Below are positions 24,090 through 38,771 of a stretch of 64,000 bases of DNA, piece after piece. The stretch covers positions 10,092,538 to 10,156,537 of the forward strand of contig CM022667.1 of NCBI GenBank assembly GCA_012295275.1, in the 5' to 3' direction. A program made the translations under genes and the position numbers. Source of the DNA: Chrysomallon squamiferum (taxonomy: Eukaryota > Mollusca > Gastropoda > Neomphalida > Peltospiridae). Positions within the stretch are counted from its first letter, which is position 1; each line of letters opens with the position of its first letter. The notes under the pieces were generated by a model. It had not been told where the DNA came from. It saw nothing but the letters and a program-made list of their open reading frames with translations, and did no database searches.

Positions 24090-24345
24090 GTAATTTTCAC
24101 TCGAAAGATATTTGAAATAATTTTTATTTAAATGATTATGGATGAAAATTTCACTCCTCAGATCTTGTTAATAAACTTCGTAATTTGGAAATTAGTCCCT
24201 GTTATCAGTTCTCTCCCTTTACTGGGCTATTTCTAATCTATTGAAAAAAGAGCACATAAAAGATCACTTGGTGTTAGCAGCAGATTTTCTTTTTCTTAAC
24301 TGTTTTGTTGTATTTTATGTACATGATTAAATTATGGTTGACTGC
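24090..24345 (+). repeat. SAMHD1-flank repeat, copy 2 of 3
   Basis: Shares with 8170-8520 the run from GTAATTTTCACTCGAAAGAT through ACTGGGCTATTTCTAATCTA to the TTTTGTTGTATTTTATGTAC text. It is more diverged than copy 3. Confidence 0.75.
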
Positions 24346-24486
24346 TTCATTTGACCAAGCTGGTTCCTTTTTTTTTCTTTTTGTTTTTCTTTCTTACACA
24401 TTTTTTAAATTTATTTATTTATTTTTTTTAAATTTATTTATTGATTATTTTAGATATAGATATATATATAATTTTTTGCGTATGTG

Positions 24487-24900
24487 TTTGTAATTTTCAC
24501 TCAGAAGATATTTGAAATAATTTTTATTTAAGTGATTATGGATGCAAGTTTCACTCATCAGATCTGGTTAATCAACTTGGTAATTAGGAAATTAGTCCCT
24601 GACATCAGTTCTTTCCGTTTACTGGGCTATTCCTAATCTATTGAAAAAAAAAGCATATAAAAGATTCCTTGGTGCCGATTTTAAAAAAGATAACCCATGG
24701 TGTGTCAGCAGCAGATTTTCTTTTTCTTAACAGTTTTGTTGTATTTTATGTACATGATTAAAATTATGTTTGACTGCTTTATTTGTCAGTTAAAAGCGAA
24801 GTGAAAATAAGTTGACATTGCTACATCTGAAACAGTTTCCAGATCCTCGGTTAGTTAAATCCTGTTTAGAAATGTTCAAATAGTTCAGCACTAATTGTTT
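24487..24900 (+). repeat. SAMHD1-flank repeat, copy 3 of 3
   Basis: Closer to 8170-8520 than copy 2 is, including GATGCAAGTTTCACTCATCA and the later stretch GTTAAAAGCGAAGTGAAAAT. Copies 2 and 3 form a tandem pair downstream of copy B only. Confidence 0.75.
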
Positions 24901-25539
24901 GAGACTTAAGACTTAGCAAAGATTAAAATGTAACAACATATTCGCCTTTTCACGTGTGAGAATGGATTAGTTATTTCTCAGTAATGTGATTAGTGGTCAT
25001 GTACTTAAAGTGGCTTTTCTTCACTAGGAAAGTGTGGAAAGATTTTGTTAAATAGGTTGATGTTTTTTTAATATTTTGCATTTGTGGTTATTAATATTTA
25101 CCGTTATGACAAACAGATTTCATTTTGTGTTTTTTGATGTTGTTTTTTTTATAATAATAATAATAATAATAATAATAGTAATAATAATAAATTAAATAAA
25201 GATTAAAAAAGATGAAATATTTGTTATTTATATTTACGATTATGACTAATAAATTGCTTCCAGATTAAACCTTTATATATATATATTTTTTTAAATAAAT
25301 AAATAAATAAATAAATAATAATAAATAAAGATTAAATAAATGAAACAGTGGAGTTGTAAATTGTAAATTAACAGATACAAATATATATTTCATGTCAAGA
25401 AATGGTGTATATATATTTAGCAACACTGACAACGGATTCTAACTGAACAGATTCAGAATTACCTTGTAACAATTTACGGTAATTTACAATTGTCTTCAAC
25501 GAATTCCAAATTCCTGCTGATAAAAATAAATAAATAAAT

Positions 25540-25960
25540 AAATTAATAATGATAATTAAGGAAGGCTAACTGTTAAAAAACAAATATAAAACTGGTGCCG
25601 ATAAAAACTGAACCCGAAATAATATGGAGGGCAAACTGAAAAATAATTGTGGAACACAAAATGAGAATTGGTAACAAAAAAACCGTCACAAGTAGCTGTC
25701 ATCCAAAATTGCATAACCCTACAGCAGCTAAGGGCGACTACCCGGGCAGCTACAACAACTCTCCAGAAGAATCTGTCACGAGAAGTGAACTACAGAGAAC
25801 CGTACCAAGTCGCTGCTGGACTTGACATGTAGCCAACAAGTGAATAAAAATAAGCATAAGCAACAAAATGTCAGTAAACGAAAACAAACTCAAGAGTTAT
25901 CGTAAAGTAAAAATTACCTAAACAGTGCTTTCTCAAAAAAAGTAAATCAGTTTATCTGTT
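25540..25960 (+). repeat. Highly conserved non-coding block, copy 2 (partner 9020-9500)
   Basis: Near-identical to 9225-9480, with an extra segment containing CAGCAGCTAAGGGCGACTAC at about 25722-25742. See the partner entry. Confidence 0.75.
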
Positions 25961-26240
25961 TTCTCCGACAAAAAGAGCTCACATAATAATAATTAAAAAA
26001 CCCCCAAACTTTCGAGCAACTAAATAAACACCTCCCATGTCACTACATCAATAAAAGAAAAAAATATATTAATTAAAAAATATTAAATTGTAAATGACTG
26101 AAATAGATAAATAAAAAATGGCAGTTTATTTAATTTAAAACATTATTATTTAAATGAATGAATGTGCAGTGTATTTTACAAAATTAATTGCCTGCATTAA
26201 TTTTTAAAAATTGCTCTGTAAACAGTTAACTAAACATGAG

Positions 26241-29200
26241 TTAAATCATACAAATCTGATGCATATTTTATTTTATTTTATTTTATTTCATCTCATTATT
26301 ATTATTTTTTTGTAACTCATTCTATATTGGTTATAACCAATCATATTATTCACAAATTAAAACATAATTTTCCCTTGCACATTTATTATGTGTTGTTTTC
26401 CTATTTCAATATCAGGAAACAAATCTTGAATGTTTAAATATCTCAATCTTTATTTAGCAATATAGCATCTTCAGTGTCTGTACATCACAAAACAATGTCT
26501 TCTAAACAGTTTTCATTTACCCATTTTTAACCTAACACAGTTGGCATCTTTTAAAGGATACATCAATGATCCAGTAGTTAGTTCAGCTATAATTTGGGTT
26601 TAAAGTTTTAAATCAGTGACAAGTCTATTTTCATTCATACAACGTTTTCTTTTTATTTTGACAGTTCACTGGTTATAGAAACAAGGACTTGATTGCAGTT
26701 TTTAATTCACAAACAATATAAAACACACTGAAACATTCGTCTGTTTAACTTGAAAAATTTATGACACACACAGAAAAAAGAAAATCTATTTAACAGATTT
26801 TTAAAAATAATTATTTATTTCAAAATAATGTTTTTTCTATTTTAAGATTAAGTCATTGTACCAGAATAACAAAGAATATATCTGAGTAAAGACAGAAAAA
26901 AAAACAAAAAAAAAGAACAAAAAGAAACAAACAAGAACAAAAAAAGAAAGAAGGAAAAGTAGTTATGTACATTATGTGTGCGTGTTATATACAAATGTAA
27001 AAAACACACCGAAATGTAAAACCCAGATCATAATTGTAAATTAATTTATTTGTGCTTTCTCATTTTCATAGTCTACATATATTAATAATCATGTTACGTT
27101 AAAAAAAAAGAAAAAAAAGTAATAAAAATTTAAACAGAACATAAATGATAACACTCTTTCAAAACATTTTTACATACCTACAGACCAAGTAACCGTTATG
27201 CATGATTGGTTGAAAGACTTTTTAAAATGCTTTTTCATTGGATTAAATATTTCAAACATAATTATTCCCTATACCTACAGAAATAACTTTACAAATTAAC
27301 ATGAAACTCAAACCAAATGACAGTGAAGTCAAATAATTGATACAACAATCTCCCAACAGTCAAAACACAGAATATGTCAGTATTATAAACAAAATATACA
27401 GTAATTTTTTCTGTTTAATTTACCCTACATCAAATGTAAGAAACTAGAAAAAAATAAAAAAATAAACCAACGAACAATAGCAAAAATAATCTTTTTTTTT
27501 CAAGAAAAAAGAAAAAAAGAAGCAAATAACAGGACAAGACATAATTCATCAAGAAATTCTTTAAAAACAACTCAAATCTTCCATTTCTTTTGCGTTTAAC
27601 CTTTTGTTTTCACCCTTAATTTTCAAAATTCTTGACTATTAACTTGTATTTTAGGTAAATATTTTGTGACCCATTGTTAATTAAATTAATTTATTTTTCC
27701 CCTTAAACCCCTTCATTTTTTATTTATTAATCTCACAGGTTAAGTTGTAACATAGATGAATGTGCCTTTTTACACAAAAACGGCCCCAAAATAATTCCAA
27801 CTCCAAAATAAAAGCATAAGGCATGTGAAACTTAATAACAACAAAGCATTATTTTTGGGTTCTTTTTTTTTTTAAAAGCAGCATTAACTGCCATCAATTT
27901 TGAAACTATCATCTGCTGTAATACAATCTGACTTTTGCTTGTATCCTCAGAAATTTCCAGTTCTCTAAAACTTGGAAACTTGTTTTACATGAATCACAGA
28001 CTTATCAATAAAAAACATTGACCCATCTTGATTACTTTGAGCACATCATTTATTACAATTATTTTTTTGTTTTGAAATATTAGATGGTTACCATATATTC
28101 TCCTACTACTAGCTATTCAAATAAAGCAAGCTTTCAAATTCTGTCAGTTGTCAAAAACATTAAAAAAATGTTCTACTTCATTTAAAAAGAATTATGAATT
28201 TGATTCAAAATAGACAAGTTTAGTAAATAAAGCTTTTAATATTTCCAGCTTCAGTTTCTCTCAGCTCTTGAATCTTTAATTAAATCGTTGTTTCTGTGAC
28301 TGTAGGTCAACTCATAAAAAAGAGCAGACTATTCAGGTTTTAATTATCCACAAAATTAAATTTTCAGAAGGTAGTTTCAGCGTAAGATAATATCTCAGAA
28401 AGCACAAGACTGTAAATTTGTGGAGAACAAAATAATATGCACTTCCCAATTGAAAAATAATTATAAAATGCACCTTGCCCTATTTCGCTCTTCTGGCTTT
28501 TATAGCAGCTTTCTTCCTTGTTTTTAGTTCCTGTTAGATCTGTCTGTGTTCAGTATGCAGCCAACAAATGAATGAAGAATCTGAATCACCACCAAACCAA
28601 AAAGGTTTATGTCAGGTCATCTATGACATTTGGATTTTTCTAGTAAAATAACAAACTTCAGTCTCTGCCTAGATAATTTAGAATATGTATGTAAGAACAG
28701 ACTTTAAAACAAAGGTGTATTTATTATTACATTCGGCAATTTTTCTATCAGTCGTTGGTTTTAATTTGAGGTGCTTATTAAAAATATATTTTAATACTGT
28801 TGAATAAGAAGGTTTCGTCACATCTGTACACCTAATTCACAATTTAATCTTTTTTTTTTTATATATTTTTTAAACTCGATTTTATTACTTGAAAAGAAGA
28901 TTGGCCTGAATTAACAATAATTTAATAGGAATCCAACTTATTGAAAACAATTCGTCTTCCTATTAATATTTCACGTTTTTCTTCTTGTGATGTGAAATTA
29001 ACCGTTACCCATTATTTCATTTTTAAAGCATCGAACTGTTAGATGTTCTCAAACAATCATTTATTTTTTCTTGTTAGATAACACTACTATAGTGAATAAT
29101 TACAGTCGAAGACTGGATTTTTTTTCCATCACTTTATAAAAAATAATTTCAGAGATGCGGAAACAAACATTTTAAATTTTTGTTTTATTATTTCTTCTTA

Positions 29201-29386
29201 TTTCTTATATTTTATAAGTAACAGTATTTACAAGCTGTGCGATTCAAGATTTTTCTTCTTCTTCTGCCTCATTCCTTTAGTATTATTATTATTATTTTTT
29301 TTAAAATACACTCTAGCACCGAAATCACAGCAAGATAACATTACATTGTTTTGTGTTTATTTTCATATTTTTCTTCTTGGTGTGTT
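26241..29386 (-). other. 3' region of EIF2S2 (long 3' UTR or spacer)
   Basis: AT-rich sequence downstream of the EIF2S2 stop on the - strand. No coding exon is found on either strand. The first AATAAA on the - strand is at 29356-29361, only 26 bases after the stop, and further hexamers follow. Where the transcript ends cannot be told from sequence alone. Confidence 0.5.
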
Positions 29387-30779
29387 TTATGCAGTTTTTG
29401 CTCTTATCGCTGCACGTTTGCTTGTGACAGCCTGGAAACCTGATTTGATGCTGGCAACAGAGCATCGTGAGCCACATGTCTCGCACTGAAGGAAAAACAA
29501 TCTCGTGTCTTTCTGTAACAATGTGTCGGGTGATCTGCATGTGTGACATGTTACGTATTCTTCTGCAAAATTAAAAAAGTGAAAAATAAACATATATGTA
29601 TATATATATTTTAAGCCTTTCTTTCTTATTATATTTTTAATTAGTAACTATCTATATACACCTGTATATTGTATACACACACACATATGATAAACATACA
29701 TACAAGATATATAATTATAGAAATGTTTCAATACAAGGAAATAAGATGTTAGTGTGCAAGTAAATTTCAAATAAAAATAATGTCCAAAAATTTCTACTGC
29801 TTTCTGAAAGTTTTAATCTTTAGTAACCAATACTGATGCTATTAGAATTTATTTTCAGAAAAGGTTGGATACAAGTCAAAAACTTGGAAATACAACAAAA
29901 CATGTTTAATTAATACTTTAACATATCTTTCTGTACATTATAAAAAAAAAGCACATCCTCTCTGCAATTTTTGGAAAATGTTTTCATACTTACTAATATA
30001 TCTTCTCAAAACATTTTCTATTTGTTTTTGGTTATATTTTCCTCTAATAATCAGTTGATTGTTACCATCTACTGATCCACTGAAACACAGAATCATCAAG
30101 TTTAAATTTCAAATCCAAAAAAACCCACCAGTAAACATATTTAATATTATTCAGCGAAATGCCAATTTAAAAAAAGAAAATAATTTTTTGGAAGAAATAG
30201 TATATATTAAAAAAAAAACATCACTTATCAACTACACAATGACAAAATGTGTGCATTTTTTATTTTCATAAAACCTCAGTATACTTTAGGTTAAAGATAC
30301 AAATGATACAAAAGATACAATATTGCAATATCAATTAACAGCTCTGCAAGTGATATTTAACAATACAGCACAATTAAAAAAAATAAAAATAAAAATAAAA
30401 AATGAAAGATGAAGGATAAATTACAGTGAAGAAATACATATTTAACTCACCTAGTTCCCAATTCAGCTAACAAAAAGGCTAAAACGTGTTTTGGCTGGCG
30501 ATGAAGTCTGAAAAGAATTAAACATTAAATACAAAAATCTAAGAAAAATTCATGAGGATGTTTGTTTCAGTTATTAATTCAGACTCTTTCTATTTTTCAC
30601 ATTTCAAGATAAGAAAATGAATTAAAAACAAAGACTAAAAATATATAATAATAATAAATATAAAAATTTAAAACTAATTGTTAAAGTAACAAATTAACCT
30701 TGAAATACATATAATGTATTTTTAGTACATATCAATATACCCTAAACCATCAAATTATAAATTGTATGATTAAAGATAC

Positions 30780-30815
<36 letters not shown>

Positions 30816-33800
30816 AATTTACTATTAATAGCAAAATTAACAATAATTAACATTTTTGTTGCCAATTTTTAGCTGTCCTAGAAAAAAATAAACAAATAAA
30901 ATTCTAAGTGTCTTAAGTATATACCGTAAGTAAATTTCATATTATTTCAGTATTAAAAATAATTAATTGCAGGAGTCAAATGAGAATAAAATAAGGGCAA
31001 AATAAAATGTCACTACCGAAATGAAAAGAATAAATATTCAACTTACAAACGACAGATTTCTGCAAAGTTTGCGAAAGACGACTTTCTTGTGCCAACTCTG
31101 AGAACCTGAGGTGGCCGCATGACAAATTTTTTCTTCTCTCCAGCAATCATGTCTGGGTTCTTCTCCCTCATTATGTCAAACACCCGGGTTAATAACTGGA
31201 GAGAATTAAAAAAACACCCAGTAATATATGTAAGTGAGGAATAGAGAGAAAAACACACACACAAACATATGCAGCTAAAGAAGAGAAAAAGAGAGTCAAA
31301 TAAACTGATTCATAGCAGTAAATAATCTTTTTTTATTCACCTTCTCATGTAAAACAATAAACTGAACAAATACATCACTATGTGCATACCGGTAACAGAT
31401 GGATCAAATTCTGTTTTAAAAACAAATGACATCTTGCTGAATGCACTTTATCATCGACTGTTTTGTATGAAATTACTTCAAATCAAAAACCTAAGCAATG
31501 AGATTAATTGTTCAAAATACCTCATCATATGTGTAATCTCTATCTGAACCATGCCATGATTTCGCATTCAGTGTATTGTCTCCTGCAGAGTCGACTACGT
31601 CCTCTGAAAACAACATAGTTTTAAATTTTTAAAAATGAGAATTAAAGAAATTTTATAATTAAATTTATTCTTACTTAGGGTGAACTTTGTGCTTCAAAAT
31701 ATTTTAATACAAAAGGATATTAAGTGTGAATCATATGGGTCACTGCCTACTTTATTTTTAGCAAATGATTTCTGGCACAGTCATTGGTATTTTAACCAGA
31801 AACAAAATAAAACAACTATTTAGAAGATACCATATATATATATATATATATTCACCTGTTAAAACATAAGTAACACTAAATCAAAAACTATATTTGTTAA
31901 ACATTACCATTATCTTCATCCTCTAGAACAGTTTCTTCAAAGTCAACCTTCTTCTTTTTTTTCTTCTTCTTCTTCTTTGCTGTGAAATCGAGAGAGAAAT
32001 CTTCATCAACCTCATCGACAACGGCTATATTTTCTTTGTCTTCTGTTGCTGGACTGGGTGCTGGTTTGTTTGTATCCTGAAAAGATAAAAGTACACATGA
32101 TACAGAATACAAAACAGGTATCTGGTAAGAAAGTGGGCACAAAAGTTGCTCAGTTTGCCACAAATGAAAGATGAGAATTAATTGGAGAAAAATACAAATT
32201 TAGATTCAACTGGTGAAAACAAGAACTATTTTAAAATAGAAATTACTTTTAAATTGAGAAATATTTAAAATACAAATCAATCTAAAATTAATTAATGGTG
32301 CCTCAGAAAAATTCCAAGACCCCCCTCCACCACTCAAAAAAAAACTAAAATGTATTTACAAAAATGGTTAGAGACTAAAAACAAATTATTATTACTATTA
32401 GTTTGGTTATCTTTGTTTCAAAATTACTCACAGGGACTGCTTCTGCCATTTCATCTAAATTAAATGGTGTTTTCTTTTTCTTCTTCTTCTTCATACCAGC
32501 AAAATCAAGTGAAACATCTACATCTGGAGAAAAAAAAAATATTAGTGTGAATAAGCAGTGATTTTTAAGCATCAACATTTCTCATATTTCAGTTCTTATC
32601 AGGATCATTTTCTAGTTTCTTCTAGATGCAACAGCCAACTCTAGAGTAATCATTCTGTTAAAGAAGTAACTTTCAGCATATGATTTTTCTAATCTCTTTA
32701 TGCAAACAGACATTTTCCACTGCAAATCAACAGGGTACACTTATTATCTGCTTGCTTCACATAAATTCGACCCATTTATTTTCTCCAATACACTAAGTCA
32801 CAGTAAGTTCACCATGCTTCTTTCTTAAAACAACATAAATGAAGCATAAACAGACTAAATTATGATTTTGATTTGAATTCTATACATTAAATCTTTTACA
32901 GTTTCATTAACAATACACAGTTTTATTAAATGGTATGTGATCTGTATTATTTATGGCAGAAGGAATTAGCTATCTCTGGAAGTATAATTATCATGAACAA
33001 CTACGAACTGGGAGAGCTGGTGAATGCCGGTTATTTGATGGGGAAAATGAGCTACAGGCACAATGATCTTTATTAGATTATATGAATATATCACATACAA
33101 ACACACACATCAAAAGTACTTTCTTCCCAAGATGAATCATGTTGCCACCATCTTTTTTTTAACATAGTTAAAAACAATTTACAAAAACATTTGGCAAAAC
33201 AATTCAAGTGAACAAAAAAGAAGAAAAAATGATTTTAAGAAAACTTGTAATCTGAACATACCAACATCTGTCTTCTCTTTTTTCTTTCTCAGATCCACCA
33301 TCGCTAGTGGGTTCATCCACAGCTGAAGATGAAGGTGCTCCATCAGCTGCGTCACTGTCAACCATTGCAAGATCGAACGGCATTTTCTTCTTCTTCTTCT
33401 TTTTTTTCAAGGCAGGATTAAAAGGTAACTGAAACAAAATAATGAAACCAATTCAAAAACTTTTAACACTAATCAGGTTCACTTTCTGTACACGATCAAA
33501 GCTTACAATATAATAATTACGTGAAATGAAGTAAAGTGTTATATTCAAGTTTTTGCTCACTGATACTCTGTTTGCAGAAAATACTAACTGAATAAAATGA
33601 TTAGCAGAATCTCGTTTCAAAAATACAAGTAGCATCCAGTTCTGTTAACTCATGTCTGATTTATTTAAGTACTAGTATAGTGAATCACAATGAGGTGTAA
33701 GGGCTACTATTGCCAATTTTAATAAAGGAATCAAGCATGAAAGAGAATTTTGGTTTTTCAAAGTTTTCATCTGCAAAATTGAGTTAACATATAAAATTAA

Positions 33801-34766
33801 ATCATTTAATAACGATTTGAATAAATAAATAAATAAAAACAAGATGAGAAAAAATATACAACACAGTTTGAGCAACAAAGCTTTAAAAAAAAAAAAATGT
33901 ATGCACTGCCAAATGGTTATTACTTGATGATGTTAGCATAGAGATTTACTGGTATCTCTTTTCAGTTTACATTTTGTGTTTTTGTATGTATAACGACATG
34001 CTCACTTTTGTGCTAGAAGCAAACTCAAATATGACCAATTCAAACAGTATATAAAACTAAAATTATTATTAAATAATATTAAGTATTTTAGCTGGAATCA
34101 CTGCCAAATGTATGACTGTCAAAAAAGTAGTCACCAAACATGTGACAGAAAACCAGCAATATTGATACAATTTTACAACCCTGAGCTATTCTCTATCAGA
34201 GGGTACTTAAGGAATACTAATGATCAAGGAGTTATTCACATTATAAAATGCACACTTTAAAAAATTATCTAATAGTTCCATCTCAAATATAAAACATTTA
34301 GTTGATTTTCATCATCATGATCATGTGTGACAATGTGTTCAAGCTGAAAACTTTTGATTTAATTGCACTGCCCGCGAGCTTAGAAATAGTCTAGCAGTAT
34401 TTATACACATTTTGGTATTTTTAAAAAAAATGAATTTGTATTTTTACACACTTTTCGACCATAAATTATTCTGTTATCAAAGCCAAATAGTGAAATACAG
34501 ATTCATTTTCACAGTCGTTCATTTTAGAACGAAAATAGCTACTCTTTCACTTGGTGTTCATTCTTTTAAACGATTAATTACTCTACGCAAAACTTGTACA
34601 TAATCATAGTAGAAATCTGGGGTACTCTGAAGCATTTAATACATAAGCAATCTGGTGATCAAAAGTGTACCGCATGCTGAAAGTCGCCGCCATATTTTTG
34701 TTAACTACCACATCTCGATTCTTCATTTATCATTATTCTTATACCCACCAATTCGTCTTCAGCCAT
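29387..34766 (-). CDS. EIF2S2: Translation initiation factor eIF2 subunit beta
   Basis: eIF2 beta is part of the eIF2 trimer that brings Met-tRNAi and GTP to the 40S ribosome; its lysine boxes bind eIF5 and eIF2B. Nine exons, in gene order: 34749-34766, 33262-33428, 32432-32523, 31908-32076, 31521-31603, 31047-31195, 30451-30507, 29994-30079 and 29387-29562. The start is MAEDEL. Three lysine boxes follow ([25 protein letters not shown], and a run of ten lysines before VDFEE). Then come [20 protein letters not shown], the domain ending in [15 protein letters not shown], and a C-terminal zinc finger with CHTC and CETC pairs, ending AIRAKTA. Length is about 331 residues (human 333). Exon 2 ends in the wrong phase: its strong donor (GTATGT) leads straight into TGA unless one A of the six-A run (T run at 33278-33283 on +) is dropped. 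A weak alternative donor 39 bases earlier, giving a shorter exon (GATG/GTGGAT), would also keep the frame. Confidence 0.95.
34050..34400 (+). repeat. Dispersed repeat, copy 2 (partner at 7490-7870)
   Basis: Lies in the first intron of EIF2S2, antisense to the gene. Matches 7490-7870 with scattered substitutions and a shortened middle (the CAAATATAACAACATTT part is reduced). Confidence 0.7.
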
Positions 34767-36258
34767 TGTGTCGTGGTAGTTCTGTATAAATGATGTAAAC
34801 TTTAGGTTTATCAAAAGAAATGCCCTATTTACAAATATTTCTCTACAATTGCGTCAATTTTACACGCAAAAGTCTTGCATCAGATGAAATCGTTAACTGG
34901 TACTTTTCATCTATTAGAAACCATTCTAAACCCAACGGCGAACAGAGAGCAGCGCACTCAATGATATCAGTTAATTAAAGGGAAATAAGTCTACCATACG
35001 TTCAGTTTCGGTTACAGTATGTCGTATTATACAAAATACTAGCATTCAAACGCAAATTAAAACAAAATATCTAAATTTATACTAATCTTGATTGGTAGTG
35101 TTATAAACAAAATACTTGATAATCAAATTACAGCATGCTATATTTATTATTATAACAATTAATTGTCTACATGTAATACAAACTAATTAATATATATAAA
35201 TGAAAATCAAAAACAAAAATTAATGAAAAAAATAATAAAAACATAAAACAATTACTATTTTATGCATTATATTTATTATTTTATATGTATAAAATATATT
35301 AAGAAACCTCTGAAAATATAAATTTCTGATATAATAAAATTTATCATACAACAATCATTAAGCAGATAATGAAATAATTCAAATATGAACATCATGATTC
35401 ATAACAATTAACAAAAAACAGTGAATAATTTTATTTAATGGATACCCTGCTTATATTTTTGTTTTAATATTACTGTTCACTGGAAGGTTATCCTTTAATT
35501 TTAAAAATTAATTACCACACGTTTTAATTTAGTACATTTTAATGGTTTCTGTTTTTGCTAGTACCAGTAATTTCTGATTTAAAAGGATATTTAATTAATA
35601 ATTCGTACAAAACAAGTACAAAAAAAAAATGTTCTTCTGACAATTATTTATTTTTATTAATATCAAAGAGAAAAAAAAGGAATAATTAGAAGTTTTATAC
35701 AAAAATTACAAATTGTATAGATTTGATTCAATAGTTTGTTTCATTTGTATATTATGTGTAATATGACAACAGAAAGAAAAGAAATGAAACCTGAGTTTGT
35801 TTGAATTCTGGTTAACAATTTGTGCTAATACGAAATTATGAAAATAAAATAACAACTCGGGAAGATCCTTGGGTAGCTTAAACATTAAAACAACGAAAAC
35901 AAGAACAAAAATTTGTATACAAATATTAAAAACAAAATTATAAAAAAAACTAAAAATCCTCAGTCTTTGAGGAATTAATTTTATTATATATATATATATC
36001 TAAATCTATATATATATGTGGTGAAAACAATGTCAGAATAAAATGAAGAAAAATATGTGAGACTCCACATTGTCAACTATAATTTTTAGTATTATGATAC
36101 ATAGTAATAACAGAGATAAAAAAAAATAATATTTTATAACATTTTGTTATTCATCTTTCTGGTATATCACATAACGTGCGGAGATACAACTGATGCCGAC
36201 AAAGTCTTCTTGTAAACAGGAGGACCAGCAACAATTTAACATTTATGATAATTACGTT
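34767..36258. other. Spacer between EIF2S2 5' end and GSS 3' end
   Basis: No exon is seen. The EIF2S2 promoter should lie in 34767-35000, where GC content rises slightly (AACGGCGAACAGAGAGCAGC at 34936-34955). The rest is AT-rich and probably includes the 3' UTR of GSS. Confidence 0.5.
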
Positions 36259-37049
36259 TCATGAAGCGGTTTTAGTTTTGTCACAGACAAGAAAGGGTGA
36301 GTCTATACAAGCAAACCCAGCACAGATTCCACCTTCGTCAGTCGATGCGTCCTTTGTCCTCAACATGTGACCACATTCTGAGTTCATTATTTCTTTATCC
36401 GAGGACCTGATGACAGAAAAATATTTAAATGCATTAAGATCTGTTGTGAACAATAATTGACAGCCTAAAACAAAATAATAGCTTTAAAGTATACATTATT
36501 TTTATTACGCTACTAATTCATAACCTAACAGGTTCACTAGTAATATATCCACTGCCATGAAAAAAAAAAAAAAAAAACAATGATAAAACAAAACTCACCC
36601 AATATAGACTCCATAGATTCCCAGTTCACTGATCACACTGGACAAAACAAAAGGAATTCCTGATTTGACAAGGTAGTTTTTCTGAGGAACTGGGAATATC
36701 CGCTCCATCAAGATGTATGCATTACGTTCAGTTGAATTTTCATGCTTTTTTAGAAATGCTGGAATGTCGTCACCATAGAGATTGTTGCCTGGAAACATAA
36801 AAATAACTCATTTCTTAATTAAAACTTGGTGATGATGATAATAATGACGATGATGATGATCCTGCCACTTTATTTATATTTCCATCAATCTACCTACCTA
36901 CCTACCTATCTCTTTCAATCTTAATCTCTATCTTTCTGTATCTATCCCTCTATGTATATATCCATTCATCTATCTGCCCATCTGTATTATGTCTTTCTGT
37001 ATGTTCCTGGGTGTATACATCTGAGGGTCTGTTTGTGCATGTGTTTCTA

Positions 37050-37086
<37 letters not shown>

Positions 37087-38043
37087 ATGTTTGTGTATGT
37101 GCACATAAGTATGTACATCTGTATGTATGTATGTACGTATTTTAAAAACAAACCTCCTCCTTCCCGCTGTGGTTTCAGAACATACTTATGTGGATTACTG
37201 ACTGCCTGGTTCACAGCCTTGTCTCCCTCCTCACCCAGATCCAACGTGTACTGACCCACAAACGTCTGCCTCACTCTCAAGATGGCTTCTTTATCTGACA
37301 GAAAGTGTTCTAGGTTTCCTGGTCGTGCTAGTTCCTGTTGGATTTTCTTGGTTCCAGTCAGATGGTACTGGATGGATGGACACTTGATGGCACACGATCT
37401 CTCTAAAGTTAGTCTGGCATCCCAGTCCTTGTAAACAATGAATTAATGTTTATAAAGGCAACAAGTTTGATTAATAATTATTACTAGTGTTAAACATGTC
37501 TTGTTGTGATTTATTTTTGGAAAAGTCAGAGATATACATTTGAAAATGCAAGATAAAAATAATAAGAAATTTATTTTGTAGTTGTTTTGTATAAAATGAA
37601 AGGTTAAGTGTTTTATTATTATTATTATTTTTTAAAATTTTATATTACTTTATGTATTTCAAACTTTAAAAATATATAATAAAAAAATGGTTTTTTGGGG
37701 TATATCTTAACTTTGAAACTGCCTCTATAGAAATGTTTTCATTATCATATGATTAATTTTATCAAATAAATAAATAACTAAATAAATAAATAAATAACTA
37801 GATAAATAAATAAATAAATAAATAACTAGATAAATAAATAAATAAATGTAAGTTTTTGATAATGAATAAAATTAAATGTCAAGGATAAAAATAAAATACA
37901 TTTTAAATTAATAAACCAAAACCTTGTTTGACTTAAAACTATCTGGACTGTATCCTGATCTGAAGTAAATCACAGCAACTTCTTCTTTGTTTCTTAAAAA
38001 AACAAAACAAAACAACCAAACAATAAAGAAGTAATTAGTATAA

Positions 38044-38075
<32 letters not shown>

Positions 38076-38720
38076 TGTTTCCATGCAACAATCTGTATGG
38101 TTTCTGAAAACTGTTTGTAAAAAAAAATCAAGAAACTAACTGATAGCTGAAGTTAAACCACCCACCCCAAAACCACAAAGAAGAATCCAAATATAATTTT
38201 TCTCCACAGTAACTGTAAAGAAAATACAACCAATCCTTAAATTTTCTATATATATATATATATATAAATATTGTGTGTGTGTGTGTGTGTGTGTGTGATT
38301 TTTATTTATTTATGCTTTTATTATTTTTATTTTTTTATGGGTTTTTTTCATTTTCATTTTGTTTTTGAAATAAAATAACGAAAAAAACAAAAAGTACATT
38401 TTCATGCAAAGTCAAGATACTGACATTCTTTATTATTAGATAAAGTAAAACATCAGAGTATGGCATGTTAATGGATTGGTTTACCACATTAGGCAGTCTT
38501 TTCTTTTTAAATTCAACACTTGTAACTTACATGATTAAGATTCTGTCCTTTGTAAGCTGACCTTGTTGATGGACGTCAGCAAATGTTTTACGAATAACTC
38601 TGATTTTTGGTTCAATATCACATGCTTTGAACTCTAACCATCTTTGATCAATAATATTTCTTTCATCATCAGAGACAAGAAACAAGATTACTGCCCTGAA
38701 TGAATGAATGAATGAATGAA

Positions 38721-38771
<51 letters not shown>

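Larger units (their letters stand above)
23456..26240. other. Downstream flank of copy B, duplicated from the flank of copy A
   Basis: No exon is seen. Order and content follow 6413-9990 of copy A in part: the twofold 8170-type block, then the 9020-type block, then AT-rich sequence that stays alignable to about 26235. This gives a minimum right edge for the segmental duplication. A long poly-T (23861-23902) and several TTTA/TAA tracts are present. Confidence 0.6.
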
